Positions 22,391 through 29,449 of a DNA stretch of 34,685 nt are shown piece by piece. The DNA comes from Saprospiraceae bacterium (GTDB lineage Bacteria; Bacteroidota; Bacteroidia; Chitinophagales; Saprospiraceae): NCBI GenBank assembly GCA_021739645.1, contig JAIPBL010000070.1:1-34685 (forward strand), read 5' to 3'. The notes under the pieces were generated by a model. That model was not told the DNA's origin and searched no databases. It worked only from the letters and a program-made list of their open reading frames with translations. A program made the translations under genes and the position numbers. Each line of letters starts with the position of its first letter. Position 1 is the first letter of the stretch.

Positions 22391-23698
22391 TTGAAAAAGC
22401 ACCATCTGTCCTTCACATCCCTGGCGCACCTCACGGGCCAGCACGAAGCACGTCAACTGCTGGCGGCGCTTGTGCGCATCGTCGGGCTGCACCGACTGGG
22501 ACTGGCCCTGGATTTGGTGGGCATCACTTTCGAGGAAGCAGCGAAGCAGCCCTGGTTCCGACTTCCTTCCAACCCGATGAGTTTCCTCCTGGTCATTGCG
22601 CAGCAAAAAACGCTGGAAGCCGTGCGGGTGCAAAACCTGACGGGCCGCCTGTCCAGAGAGGTGAATTTTTCGGTGGAAACAGGACAGCCGCTGGAGGATA
22701 TTTTTCATAAAATCTTTGAGGAAAAAACGCTGGAAGACAATCGGCTGGCGCTGCTGTTTGCCTGCTGCCACCCAGCTTTGCCGCTGCGGCTGCGAATGGC
22801 GCTGTTGCTCAAGACCAATTTCACTTTCACTGAAAAGGACACCCAGCATTTCCGGCATTCCGATGATTTGGCGCTGCTGAAAGAACTTGACAATGCCCCT
22901 GAACTGCTCTTGCAGCACGGCATCCAGAGCGGTGTGCCGACGCCGGGGCAGCTTCAAGTGAGGCTAACGGCGGTACAGGAGACCATCTGGGCCTTGTTCA
23001 TGGAGGGTTACGAACACAGTGAACTGACCATCTTCGCCCGGCGCTCGTTCTGCGATACGGCGTTTCAAGCGGGCTGCCTGTTGCTGGCACATTTAAGCAC
23101 CGAACTGCCCATCAATCAAGCGCTGATGTCGGTGCTGTGCCTGCTGGCCGCTCGGTTCGAGCCACGACGGGGCAGGCCGCCTTCGTTCCTGTTTTTGGAT
23201 GAAAAAAACCGGGCGAAATGGAATCCCCAGTTAATAGACCAGGGCGTGGCCTATTACGAAAAGGCGGGCGACCCCAACGACCCCGACGAGTACCACCTGC
23301 TGGCCCGGGTACTGATGGAGCACACGCTGGCGCCGCACCCCCGCTTCACGAATTGGGAGCGAATTCAGGAACACCTAGAACTGATGCTGGAGGTGCACCC
23401 GACTTACCATTTCCAACTTTGTTTTGCTTATGCTTTGGCGAAAAACGGGCAGCCGGACATGGCCATCCAGCACCTGTTCGCCGTACCGACCTTTGCGGAG
23501 CACCTGCCCGAAGACTGGCTCACGAATGCCCTCCTGGGCGATTTTTACCGACAAGCAAAAAACCTGCGGGAATGCGCCCGCTACTACCAGGTTGCGCAGC
23601 AAAAAGCGCCAACGACTTCGCTAAAAAAATTGATTCACCGAAAGATGTTGTCGCTGACTTCCAACAAAAAAGGGAGCAAGAAGAAGGTGAAGTGGTAG
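22391..23698 (+). CDS. divergent DUF6596-type ECF sigma factor-like protein
   Basis: The 435-residue protein has the layout of the large ECF group with a DUF6596 C-terminal domain (COG4941). A sigma-2-like region lies at about 19-80 (ARQLLAALVRIVGLHRLGLA; LPSNPMSFLLVIAQQKTLEA). Then comes the hallmark DNRLALLFACCHPAL (116-130), and later IWALFMEGYEHSEL (199-212) in place of the usual L-x-F-N-E-G-Y. The C-terminal half is TPR-like (FQLCFAYALAKNGQPDMAIQ). The segment where sigma-4 should carry its helix-turn-helix (about 142-185) lacks the usual GLTTxEIA...RxxRAK pattern, so promoter recognition is probably lost or altered. No ATG fits; the TTG at 22391 is used. Confidence 0.7.
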   Translation: MKKHHLSFTSLAHLTGQHEARQLLAALVRIVGLHRLGLALDLVGITFEEAAKQPWFRLPSNPMSFLLVIAQQKTLEAVRVQNLTGRLSREVNFSVETGQPLEDIFHKIFEEKTLEDNRLALLFACCHPALPLRLRMALLLKTNFTFTEKDTQHFRHSDDLALLKELDNAPELLLQHGIQSGVPTPGQLQVRLTAVQETIWALFMEGYEHSELTIFARRSFCDTAFQAGCLLLAHLSTELPINQALMSVLCLLAARFEPRRGRPPSFLFLDEKNRAKWNPQLIDQGVAYYEKAGDPNDPDEYHLLARVLMEHTLAPHPRFTNWERIQEHLELMLEVHPTYHFQLCFAYALAKNGQPDMAIQHLFAVPTFAEHLPEDWLTNALLGDFYRQAKNLRECARYYQVAQQKAPTTSLKKLIHRKMLSLTSNKKGSKKKVKW

Positions 23699-23710
23699 GT
23701 AGATTGCTTT

Positions 23711-23772
23711 ATTGTTGGATTGTTAAATTGTTGCTCGCATAACGAGTGCCAACAATTTAACAATCCAACAAT
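23711..23772. terminator. bidirectional terminator hairpin
   Basis: A perfect 23-bp inverted repeat has arms 23711-23733 and 23750-23772 and a 16-base loop with a further short CTCG/CGAG pairing. It lies 12 bases after the sigma-like gene and just beyond the minus-strand fabF remnant, so it can terminate both. Confidence 0.75.
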
Positions 23773-23779
23773 TTAACAA

Positions 23780-23848
23780 TCATTCGTATTTCTTCAAAAT
23801 CGCAGAACCATTGTGGCCGCCGAAACCGAAGATATTGCTCAATACCAC
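23780..23848 (-). pseudogene. fabF 3' remnant (beta-ketoacyl-ACP synthase II tail)
   Basis: The minus strand encodes [20 protein letters not shown] then YE and a stop at 23780. This is the conserved extreme C-terminus of FabF (N-S-F-G-F-G-G-x-N...K-K). The rest of the gene is missing. Its broken end meets a plus-strand uvrB fragment within a few bases, marking a rearrangement joint. Confidence 0.75.
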
Positions 23849-23849
23849 C

Positions 23850-24256
23850 TTGGCCTGCCCGAAGTCAGCCTCATCGCCATCCTCGACGCCTACAAGGAGG
23901 GCTTCCTTCGCAATGACCGCTCCCTCACCCAGACCGCGGGCCGTGCCGCCCGTAACGTGAACGGCCTCGTCATTTTCTACGCCGACGTCACCACCGATTC
24001 CATGCACCGCACCATCGAAGAGACCAACCGCCGCCGCTCCTTCCAGATGGCCTACAACGAGGAGCACAACATCACACCAACCACCATGGCCAAGAGTCGG
24101 GAGGAAATCCTCGCTCGCAGCAGCGTCCTCGACATCCGTGGCAAACGGGAATACTACATCGAACCGGAAAAAGCAAGTGCGGCGAAGGAGTTGGACTTTA
24201 TCACGGCGGCGCAGTTTAGGGATGAGATGTTGGCGCTGAAGGAAAGGTTGAAGTAG
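23850..24256 (+). pseudogene. uvrB 3' fragment with internal deletion
   Basis: The frame aligns to the last third of UvrB from [18 protein letters not shown] through [19 protein letters not shown] to the terminal [13 protein letters not shown]. An in-frame deletion removes about 28 residues before the UVR domain, joining EPEKAS to AAKELDF. Compared with the intact gene most changes are synonymous, but LDADKEGF has become LDAYKEGF and a few other residues differ. With no helicase N-terminus it cannot function as UvrB. Its last 80 bases differ from the intact gene at only two visible positions. Confidence 0.88.
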
Positions 24257-24530
24257 GGGCAGGTGCAAGCGGCGATTTGACTCACTTATTGTTCTTTGAT
24301 TCAAGTTTGAAGTGCAACTTTATAGGTAAAAAGTAAGGCCAGTAGAAATACTGTACCTTTCGTCTCTACCAAAAGTTGAAAGATGAACAAGTCTAATATT
24401 TTGCTGCCGAACTTTGGTGAGCATGTATCGCAAGACATGGGACAACTGGGTAAGCTAATACCAATTGCTCGTGTCGGACTCCTTTCAGTTCCTCCTCCGA
24501 ACTTTTAAATGCGGAAACTCCACTTCCCCC
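24257..24530. other. intergenic region
   Basis: This is 274 bases. A 41-codon plus-strand ORF at 24383-24508 (MNKSNILLPNFGEHVSQDMG) is the only candidate. It may be the N-terminal stub of a lost gene. No promoter with both boxes or strong hairpin was found. Confidence 0.4.
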
Positions 24531-25490
24531 TCACTCCAAAGAAAATTCCACCCACAGCGGATAATGGTCAGATATCCGCCACGAGAGTTGGCTGAGCGTC
24601 AGCCCCCGGTTTTTCAGCACGTGCGGCACGAAGTCAAAATTGCCGCCCTGGAGGAATTCCATGCTGAGTTTGGGCGCTTTGTTAGAGCCATTGAACCAAG
24701 CGATGTGGTCGTAGTATTTGGTCTCGCTGAAGATAGAGCGGGTGGTCTGCTGCATGGCTTTTGGTGTGGAAAGCCCTTCGGCGAAAAAGGTCTGGCCGAG
24801 TATGCTGCCCCGCGCTTCGATGTTGAAGTCGCCAAGGGCGATGAGGTTCTGGTCGTAGGCGTTGATGTCGGTTGCCCAATCGGACATCCACCGGGCAATG
24901 GCCTTTAGCTCTCCAATGCGGTCCTTGGCATTGGAGCCATAGAAAATGTGCAGCGTGACGAGGATAAAAGTCTTGTCCTCCGACCGGAAGCTGACGGCGT
25001 AGGGCGTCCGTGCGAATTGCTTTTGCAGGGCATTTTCACCAATATCGGAGGTCCATTTTTCTGGCACCACCAACTCGCAGGCGAGGCCGGACATCTGTAC
25101 CCGCCGGGTATCAAAGAGGTAGGCCATGCGCTCGTCATTGCCAGGGCTGCCTTTCGTCACATCGGTGAGCACGAGGCTCCAATGCCTGCCGAGCAGTTTC
25201 AAGGCATCCCGCAATGCCCGAAGGTTCCCTTTCACCTCCTGCAACGCAATGACATCAAACCGGGAGATAATCTCGGCGATGCAGCGCAAAGAATGGAGGT
25301 CACGCTTGGGGGAGACATCGCTGGGGGCTTCCCACTCCCGGGTCAGGTCGCCAAAGGCACGTATGTTCCAAGTGGCGATGAGAAGGTTGCGTTCCAGTTT
25401 TTTAGGCGGTATCTGCTGGTCGAGCACGTCGCTGAGAGCAGCTAGTTCTTGGGCAATGTCGGAAGGTGGCTGGTCGGTAATCTTAGGCAT
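24531..25490 (-). CDS. endonuclease/exonuclease/phosphatase family protein
   Basis: The 319-residue protein has the EEP (DNase I-like) fold motifs in order: LLIATWNIRAFGD, VIALQEVKGN (metal-binding glutamate), LVTLHIFYG, NLIALGDFNIEARGS (D-F-N), YYDHIAWF and SWRISDHYPLWVEF (catalytic S-D-H). The family cleaves phosphodiester or phosphomonoester bonds with Mg2+. The substrate is not predictable here. There is no signal peptide, so it is probably cytoplasmic. The ATG at 25490 is the natural start. It stands alone; composition is core-like. Confidence 0.88.
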   Translation of the reverse strand: MPKITDQPPSDIAQELAALSDVLDQQIPPKKLERNLLIATWNIRAFGDLTREWEAPSDVSPKRDLHSLRCIAEIISRFDVIALQEVKGNLRALRDALKLLGRHWSLVLTDVTKGSPGNDERMAYLFDTRRVQMSGLACELVVPEKWTSDIGENALQKQFARTPYAVSFRSEDKTFILVTLHIFYGSNAKDRIGELKAIARWMSDWATDINAYDQNLIALGDFNIEARGSILGQTFFAEGLSTPKAMQQTTRSIFSETKYYDHIAWFNGSNKAPKLSMEFLQGGNFDFVPHVLKNRGLTLSQLSWRISDHYPLWVEFSLE

Positions 25491-25795
25491 GGTTGGTTCT
25501 TTTATTGTCCCAAAGGTAAGGGAATTGGGATAGGCGGTTTATCGCAAATAGGCAATTGCGAACAAAACCTAAAACGCCCTGCCATCATTGAGGTGGCGCC
25601 GGTGCAGTTTGCGAGAGGGCCATTTTTGATGGCGCTGCTGTGCTTGGTGCTGGCGATGCAGACGTTGCGGAAGTATGAGCGGTGGCGGGAGGTGTGAGGT
25701 AATTATCAAGCTTTCCATCAGGATAAGTGTTACCACACCCGACCGTTTTTTTGTTTCTGAAATAACCTATATTTGTCTTTGAAAAAAGTCAAAAC
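25491..25795. other. intergenic region with an unresolved ORF tail
   Basis: A plus-strand frame ending at 25697 reads VQFARGPFLMALLCLVLAMQ then TLRKYERWREV. It could be the 3' remnant of a membrane-protein gene. It has no convincing start. The rest holds a promoter element for the following toxin-antitoxin pair. Confidence 0.35.
25768..25775 (+). promoter_or_regulatory. candidate -7 element (TATATTTG) of the ParE-type pair
   Basis: The octamer fits TAnnTTTG and ends 20 bases before the antitoxin ATG at 25796. A TTTG at 25750-25753 is only 14 bases upstream. Confidence 0.45.
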
Positions 25796-26059
25796 ATGGA
25801 TGTACGAACAGAGAAACTTTGGTTGATTGACCAGATTGCAAAAATTACGGATGAGCGGCTAATCAGTACACTCAAAAGCCTTTTGGAATTTGCTTCCCAA
25901 CAATCCAAGACAGAAGCCGATAAAGACTTTTGGGATGAATTATCAACGGGCCAAAAACAGCGAATCGAAAAATCCATCCGTCAATTGGACAATGGCGAGG
26001 GAATACCACATGAAGCAGTGATGACAGAATTCAGGTCAAAATACCGCCTTGCAAAATGA
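25796..26059 (+). CDS. antitoxin of a ParE/RelE-type pair
   Basis: The 87-residue protein has an N-terminal helical part (EKLWLIDQIAKITDERLIST) and a C-terminal segment DFWDELSTGQKQRIEKSIRQ with LDNGEGIPHEAVMTEFR. This is characteristic of Bacteroidota antitoxins preceding ParE toxins; the C-terminal segment would wrap the toxin. No clear ribbon-helix-helix is visible. The stop overlaps the toxin ATG by 4 bases. Confidence 0.8.
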   Translation: MDVRTEKLWLIDQIAKITDERLISTLKSLLEFASQQSKTEADKDFWDELSTGQKQRIEKSIRQLDNGEGIPHEAVMTEFRSKYRLAK

Positions 26060-26358
26060 GTCTTCCCATCATCTGGTCGCCTGCTTCAAAAGACGAATTT
26101 GCCGAGTTGCTCCAATATGTCGAGGTCAATTTTGGATTGGATGCAACGTTAAAATTGCTTGAAACCACCGATAAGGTGCTTGAAGGCATTTCGGAGCATC
26201 CAGCACTTTTCCCCGCTTCCAACAAAGTTCCATCTATCAGAAAGGCAGTAATTACTAAGCAGACCTCCTTGTTTTATCGAATTACTATCAACCATGTCCA
26301 ATTGCTGCACTTTTGGGACAATCGCAGGAACCCTGATGATTTGAAGTTTTTAGTGTAG
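26056..26358 (+). CDS. ParE/RelE-superfamily toxin
   Basis: The 100-residue protein has the RelE/ParE fold pattern: IIWSPASKDEFAELLQYVEV (strand then helical hairpin), LLETTDKVLEGISEHPALFP, SIRKAVITKQTSLFYRI and VQLLHFWDNRRNPDDL at the end. The I-W-S-P-x-A start and the W-D-x-R-R-x-P tail are typical of ParE-type proteins. Members inhibit gyrase or cleave mRNA on the ribosome; which applies here is not clear. It is coupled to the antitoxin through ATGA. Confidence 0.87.
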   Translation: MSLPIIWSPASKDEFAELLQYVEVNFGLDATLKLLETTDKVLEGISEHPALFPASNKVPSIRKAVITKQTSLFYRITINHVQLLHFWDNRRNPDDLKFLV

Positions 26359-26405
26359 GACGTTGAAAAAGTATAGGAAGCGGGGAGAGGTGTGAGCGGA
26401 TGCAC

Positions 26406-27236
26406 CTACCCGATTATCTTCACCCGGTTCGTAATCAATTGGTGCGCTGGCACCACCACCTGCTCGTTTTCGCTTGTTTGGAGTATGACGGAGATATTGC
26501 TCACCGATACGATTTTGCCCCGAACGCCTTCTATCTCGATGGTTTGTCCAATGCTAAACGTGCGGCGGCTGAAAAACCCCGCCAAGATGTTTGACAGCAC
26601 ATCCTTGGAGGCAAAGCCATACGAAATGGCTGCTGCACCGAGTATGGCGCCGAGTATGAGCATGAGGTTGCCCGTGATGATGCTTGTGTCCACGCCTGCT
26701 TGGTTCAGTGCCGTGAGGGTGATGAGGATGAGCAGCAGGTAGAACACAAAGCTGCTGATGAGCTTGCCTGCGCCAATGTTCATGGAACTGGCGGCGCCCC
26801 GTATCACGTCCCGCACAAAGCTGGCAATGTAGTAGCCGATGACGAAGAACACGATGCCGACCAGCACGTTGGGCAGCAGGCTCAGTAGTTTGGAGACTTC
26901 CCCGGAGACTGCCGCCCAGCCCAGCGCATCGGAGGCGGAGATGATGACGAGCAACAGCAGAATCCAATAAACGAAGACACCGATGACCTCGCTGGGCGAG
27001 CGTTCCACGTTGGCTTTTTTCAAAAAATCGGTGGCCTTGATTTTGTCGGCGAGCTTGTCAAACTTGATGAGCTTGAGCAGCCGGGCCACGCCCTTTGCCA
27101 CAAACTTGGCGAACAGCCACCCCAACAAAAGGATGATGATGGCTCCCAAGATGCCGGGGATGGTACCGAGCAGTTTTTGACCAAAAGATTGGAAACTGTG
27201 GAAAAAGACTTCTGTCCAAGTGGTTATTTCGTTCAT
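26406..27236 (-). CDS. short MscS-family mechanosensitive channel
   Basis: The product is 276 residues from the ATG at 27236. Hydrophobic segments are ILGAIIILLLGWLFAKFVAK (near residue 30), VFVYWILLLLVIISASDALG, LPNVLVGIVFFVIGYYIASF, FVFYLLLILITLTAL and the pore-lining helix with GAILGAAAISYGFASKDVL. The MscS beta domain follows (RTFSIGQTIEIEGVRGKIVS; ENEQVVVPAHQLITNRVKI), and the protein ends there, so the cytoplasmic vestibule of E. coli MscS is missing. It would sit in the inner membrane and release osmolytes on hypo-osmotic shock. An alternative start at 27290 overlaps the terminator. Confidence 0.88.
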   Translation of the reverse strand: MNEITTWTEVFFHSFQSFGQKLLGTIPGILGAIIILLLGWLFAKFVAKGVARLLKLIKFDKLADKIKATDFLKKANVERSPSEVIGVFVYWILLLLVIISASDALGWAAVSGEVSKLLSLLPNVLVGIVFFVIGYYIASFVRDVIRGAASSMNIGAGKLISSFVFYLLLILITLTALNQAGVDTSIITGNLMLILGAILGAAAISYGFASKDVLSNILAGFFSRRTFSIGQTIEIEGVRGKIVSVSNISVILQTSENEQVVVPAHQLITNRVKIIG

Positions 27237-27263
27237 CGTTTTGTTATTTGAAGTACAAAAAAC

Positions 27264-27301
27264 AACTGCCGGAAGCGCCAATTTAGGCATTTCCGGCAGT
27301 T
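27264..27301 (-). terminator. hairpin between the coiled-coil protein and the MscS gene
   Basis: An 11-bp perfect inverted repeat (AACTGCCGGAA at 27264-27274 with 27291-27301) lies 26 bases after the minus-strand gene ending at 27328 and 27 bases before the MscS start. It probably ends the upstream transcript. Confidence 0.6.
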
Positions 27302-27327
27302 ATTATTCGCTTTTGTTGCAGCATATT

Positions 27328-28041
27328 TTATTGCCTCGATTTCTTGTATTTCACGATGGATTCGTGTGAAAGTTTGGCGTCTTCCACGACCGTCTTCTGG
27401 GTCTCGATTTCGGCTTGTTTGGCTTCTTGGTTTTTCAGGTTCACCTCGATACCCTGTTCTGCTTCTGCAATGGCTTTTTTAGCCCTTTCAATGGTATCGT
27501 GCAGGCGTTGGTTCTCCCTTTCTAGTTTGGAAAAATCTTTCTCCAGCGACTTCAGTTGTTTCTCTTGGTCTTCCACGTTCTGCATAGTCAGTTCTTTCTT
27601 GAGATTGAACTTGTAGTCGTTGAGCAGTTCTTCGATGAAAGAAAAGCTGCCAGGGTCGGTTTCTGTTGAAATGAAATTCCCATCCCGTTCGAACCAGACC
27701 GAAACTTCTTGCCTGTCGAATTTGGCATAAACTGTAACCAAAGCACCCAACTGGGTCATTTTCTCCGTCTCCGACACGTACTCGCCCGATTTTTTCTTGG
27801 CCCTGCCCTTGTACTCCTTCATGAGGTCTTTCCACACGGATATGGCCGTTTTTTCAGCATCGCCGGGTAGCTGCAAGATGAAGCTATTGTGCTGCCCTTT
27901 GCTCATGGTTTGATAGACTTCTTGCACTTCCAATCTTGCAGCAACAGCGATGGACGCACCGCCTTTTTCGGTCAGCACTTCCTGTGCATAAGTGAGGGAG
28001 GCAAGGGTTATAAATGCGAGCAATATGATTTGCTTTTTCAT
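27328..28041 (-). CDS. exported coiled-coil protein
   Basis: This 237-residue protein has a classical signal peptide (MKKQIILLAFITLASLTYAQ, cleavage after Ala19). A globular part (about 25-145) has GGASIAVAARLEVQEVY and VSVWFERDGNFISTETDPGS. The C-terminal third (about 150-230) is a long coiled coil (EDQEKQLKSLEKDFSKLERE; IERAKKAIAEAEQGIEVNL). It is likely periplasmic. I do not recognise the family. Several Bacteroidota have such proteins annotated as hypothetical. Confidence 0.75.
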   Translation of the reverse strand: MKKQIILLAFITLASLTYAQEVLTEKGGASIAVAARLEVQEVYQTMSKGQHNSFILQLPGDAEKTAISVWKDLMKEYKGRAKKKSGEYVSETEKMTQLGALVTVYAKFDRQEVSVWFERDGNFISTETDPGSFSFIEELLNDYKFNLKKELTMQNVEDQEKQLKSLEKDFSKLERENQRLHDTIERAKKAIAEAEQGIEVNLKNQEAKQAEIETQKTVVEDAKLSHESIVKYKKSRQ

Positions 28042-28061
28042 GATTGACGATTTTATTTTTT

Positions 28062-28136
28062 GGTTCTTTGATAAATTCCGTGGAATGGAAAAATAAAGGG
28101 CTACGCTCTTGCTTCCACGGAATTTATCAAAGAACC
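28062..28136. repeat. 23-bp perfect inverted repeat with 29-base loop
   Basis: Arms 28062-28084 and 28114-28136 are exact reverse complements (TTCTTTGATAAATTCCGTGG core). It lies upstream of the exported coiled-coil gene and downstream of the sigma operon. It could be a terminator of the latter, an operator, or a mobile palindrome. Confidence 0.8.
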
Positions 28137-28266
28137 TATTTTTTAATAAAAAAGGAACTTATACAGCAGCTTTATTGAAGCATTGACCGCTGCCAAGCTT
28201 TATAAAATAGACAGCCAAGTTCGGGATTGGTCACAGTTAGCGGGAAGGGGCATTCAGTAGGAACGC

Positions 28267-28551
28267 CTATTTTTCCTCCTTATTTGATGACTCATCATCT
28301 GGCTTTTCAATAGGCTCGTCCAGCTGCGTTTCGTCCAGCAACTCCACCAATTGCGACTCTGTTTGCGTAAACTTCACGGTGAACAGATCGGCCATGTCCG
28401 CTACAAGCTGGATGGTGTCAAGCGTACCGAATACCTGCTTTTTGAGCGTCTCCGGGGCGGCCTCCTTGGGCTGCATTTTCTGGAACGCTCCCTTTAGATG
28501 GCTGCGGAGTTCCTGTCCCTGTTGATTGTATTTGTCATCTTCCTTTTTCAT
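28267..28551 (-). CDS. small partner protein of the ECF sigma factor
   Basis: The 94-residue acidic protein overlaps the sigma gene stop by 4 bases (ATGA). It has a helical middle (PETLKKQVFGTLDTIQLVAD; LFTVKFTQTESQLVELL) and an acidic, unstructured tail. It has no membrane helix, so it is not a typical Bacteroidota transmembrane anti-sigma. Its coupling suggests it binds or regulates the sigma factor. The family is not recognised. Confidence 0.65.
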   Translation of the reverse strand: MKKEDDKYNQQGQELRSHLKGAFQKMQPKEAAPETLKKQVFGTLDTIQLVADMADLFTVKFTQTESQLVELLDETQLDEPIEKPDDESSNKEEK

Positions 28552-29144
28552 TGTCGGATGGTTTTGAACAGTTCAGCGAGGTGGTCTCGGCTGCGTTTTA
28601 GGCGCATCTTGACGGCACTTTCGCCAATGTCGAGTGCTTCGGCGATTTCCTTCACCGCCATGTCGTCCTGGTATCGCATCAGTAAAATAAGGCGTTCGCT
28701 TTCCGTCAGTTCGTCGAGGAGCTGTTCGAGCTGTTCGAGCTTCAGTTCTTTCAGTTCGAGGTTTTCCTGTTCGATTTCGTCTTCTGCGATGTCGTAGCTA
28801 TGGGCGTCGAAATCCTCCGTGCGCTGCCGCTGCTGCTTTCGCACGTAGCTGATGCAGTGGTTGTAGGTGATGGCAAAAAGCCAGCCGTAGAAGGGCGAAG
28901 CCCCCTTGAAGTGCTTCAGTTTCAGGAACATCTTCACCAGTATGTCGTGGGCAAGGTCTTTCGCCGTCTCGTGGTTCTTGACGATGCTGAGGCATTTGTA
29001 AAAGACCTTGTCAGCGTACCGGTCGTAGAGCACCTCCTGCATCTGGCGCTGGCGCTCCCGGTCGTCTTCGGTGAGGATGGCAGCGACGAGCGACTGGTCG
29101 TCTATTGCCTCAAATTCGGTGGTGGTGCTTTGTAAAAAAACCAT
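28548..29144 (-). CDS. ECF-type RNA polymerase sigma factor
   Basis: The 198-residue sigma-70-family protein has sigma-2 at about 38-106 (YDRYADKVFYKCLSIVKN; AKDLAHDILVKMFLKL; SPFYGWLFAITYNHCISYVR). A glutamate-rich linker follows (about 118-140), then sigma-4 at about 144-192 (LTESERLILLMRYQDDMAV; KEIAEALDIGESAVKMRLKR) with the helix-turn-helix that reads the promoter -35 region. It directs RNA polymerase to a small regulon. The ATG at 29144 fits; the coupled downstream gene is its probable regulator. Confidence 0.93.
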   Translation of the reverse strand: MVFLQSTTTEFEAIDDQSLVAAILTEDDRERQRQMQEVLYDRYADKVFYKCLSIVKNHETAKDLAHDILVKMFLKLKHFKGASPFYGWLFAITYNHCISYVRKQQRQRTEDFDAHSYDIAEDEIEQENLELKELKLEQLEQLLDELTESERLILLMRYQDDMAVKEIAEALDIGESAVKMRLKRSRDHLAELFKTIRQ

Positions 29145-29178
29145 TGTTGGAATAAAGCACCAATATTGTCAAAAAAAA

Positions 29179-29367
29179 TCAGCTATCCCAAGTTGAGACC
29201 ATGAAATCTTGCGCTTCAACTTCCAATGCCTCCTCTGTGGGGCAGTTGTTTTGATACAGTTTTTCTTCGGAAAAACATTCAGTGATGACCTTCCCGGTTT
29301 CTTCCAGCACTTTCTCCTGAAAGTGGCGGGAGGCTGCCGTCGCTGCGGTGGTTATGCTCCGCACCAA
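29179..29367 (-). CDS. possible small protein or 3' gene remnant
   Basis: A minus-strand frame gives 62 residues from a TTG at 29367 and stays open further upstream to the dispersed repeat at 29404-29437. The translation (FQEKVLEETGKVITECFSEE; LEVEAQDFMVSTWDS) looks like a plausible acidic protein end. It may be the tail of a gene truncated by the repeat. No family is recognised. Confidence 0.3.
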   Translation of the reverse strand: MVRSITTAATAASRHFQEKVLEETGKVITECFSEEKLYQNNCPTEEALEVEAQDFMVSTWDS

Positions 29368-29403
29368 TCGGTTTTGTTCAAACTTGAATCTAAGAAAGCT
29401 AAA

Positions 29404-29437
29404 GTTCAGGCAGGTGTGGAACGAAGTGGCACTTGCG
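29404..29437 (+). repeat. dispersed repeat copy
   Basis: The 19-bp core GAACGAAGTGGCACTTGCG at 29419-29437 is identical to cores at 19212 and 21550. The 15 bases before it align with the start of the inverted-repeat arm at 16689 (GTTCAAGCC against GTTCAGGCA). Confidence 0.75.
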
Positions 29438-29449
29438 AGGTGGGTAAGC

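Noticed and set aside
23813-24256. 147-codon frame considered as a functional small UvrB-like protein
   Set aside because: It lacks the ATP-binding N-terminus, has an internal deletion and a changed LDADKEGF motif, starts only at a GTG inside the fabF remnant, and lacks a promoter.
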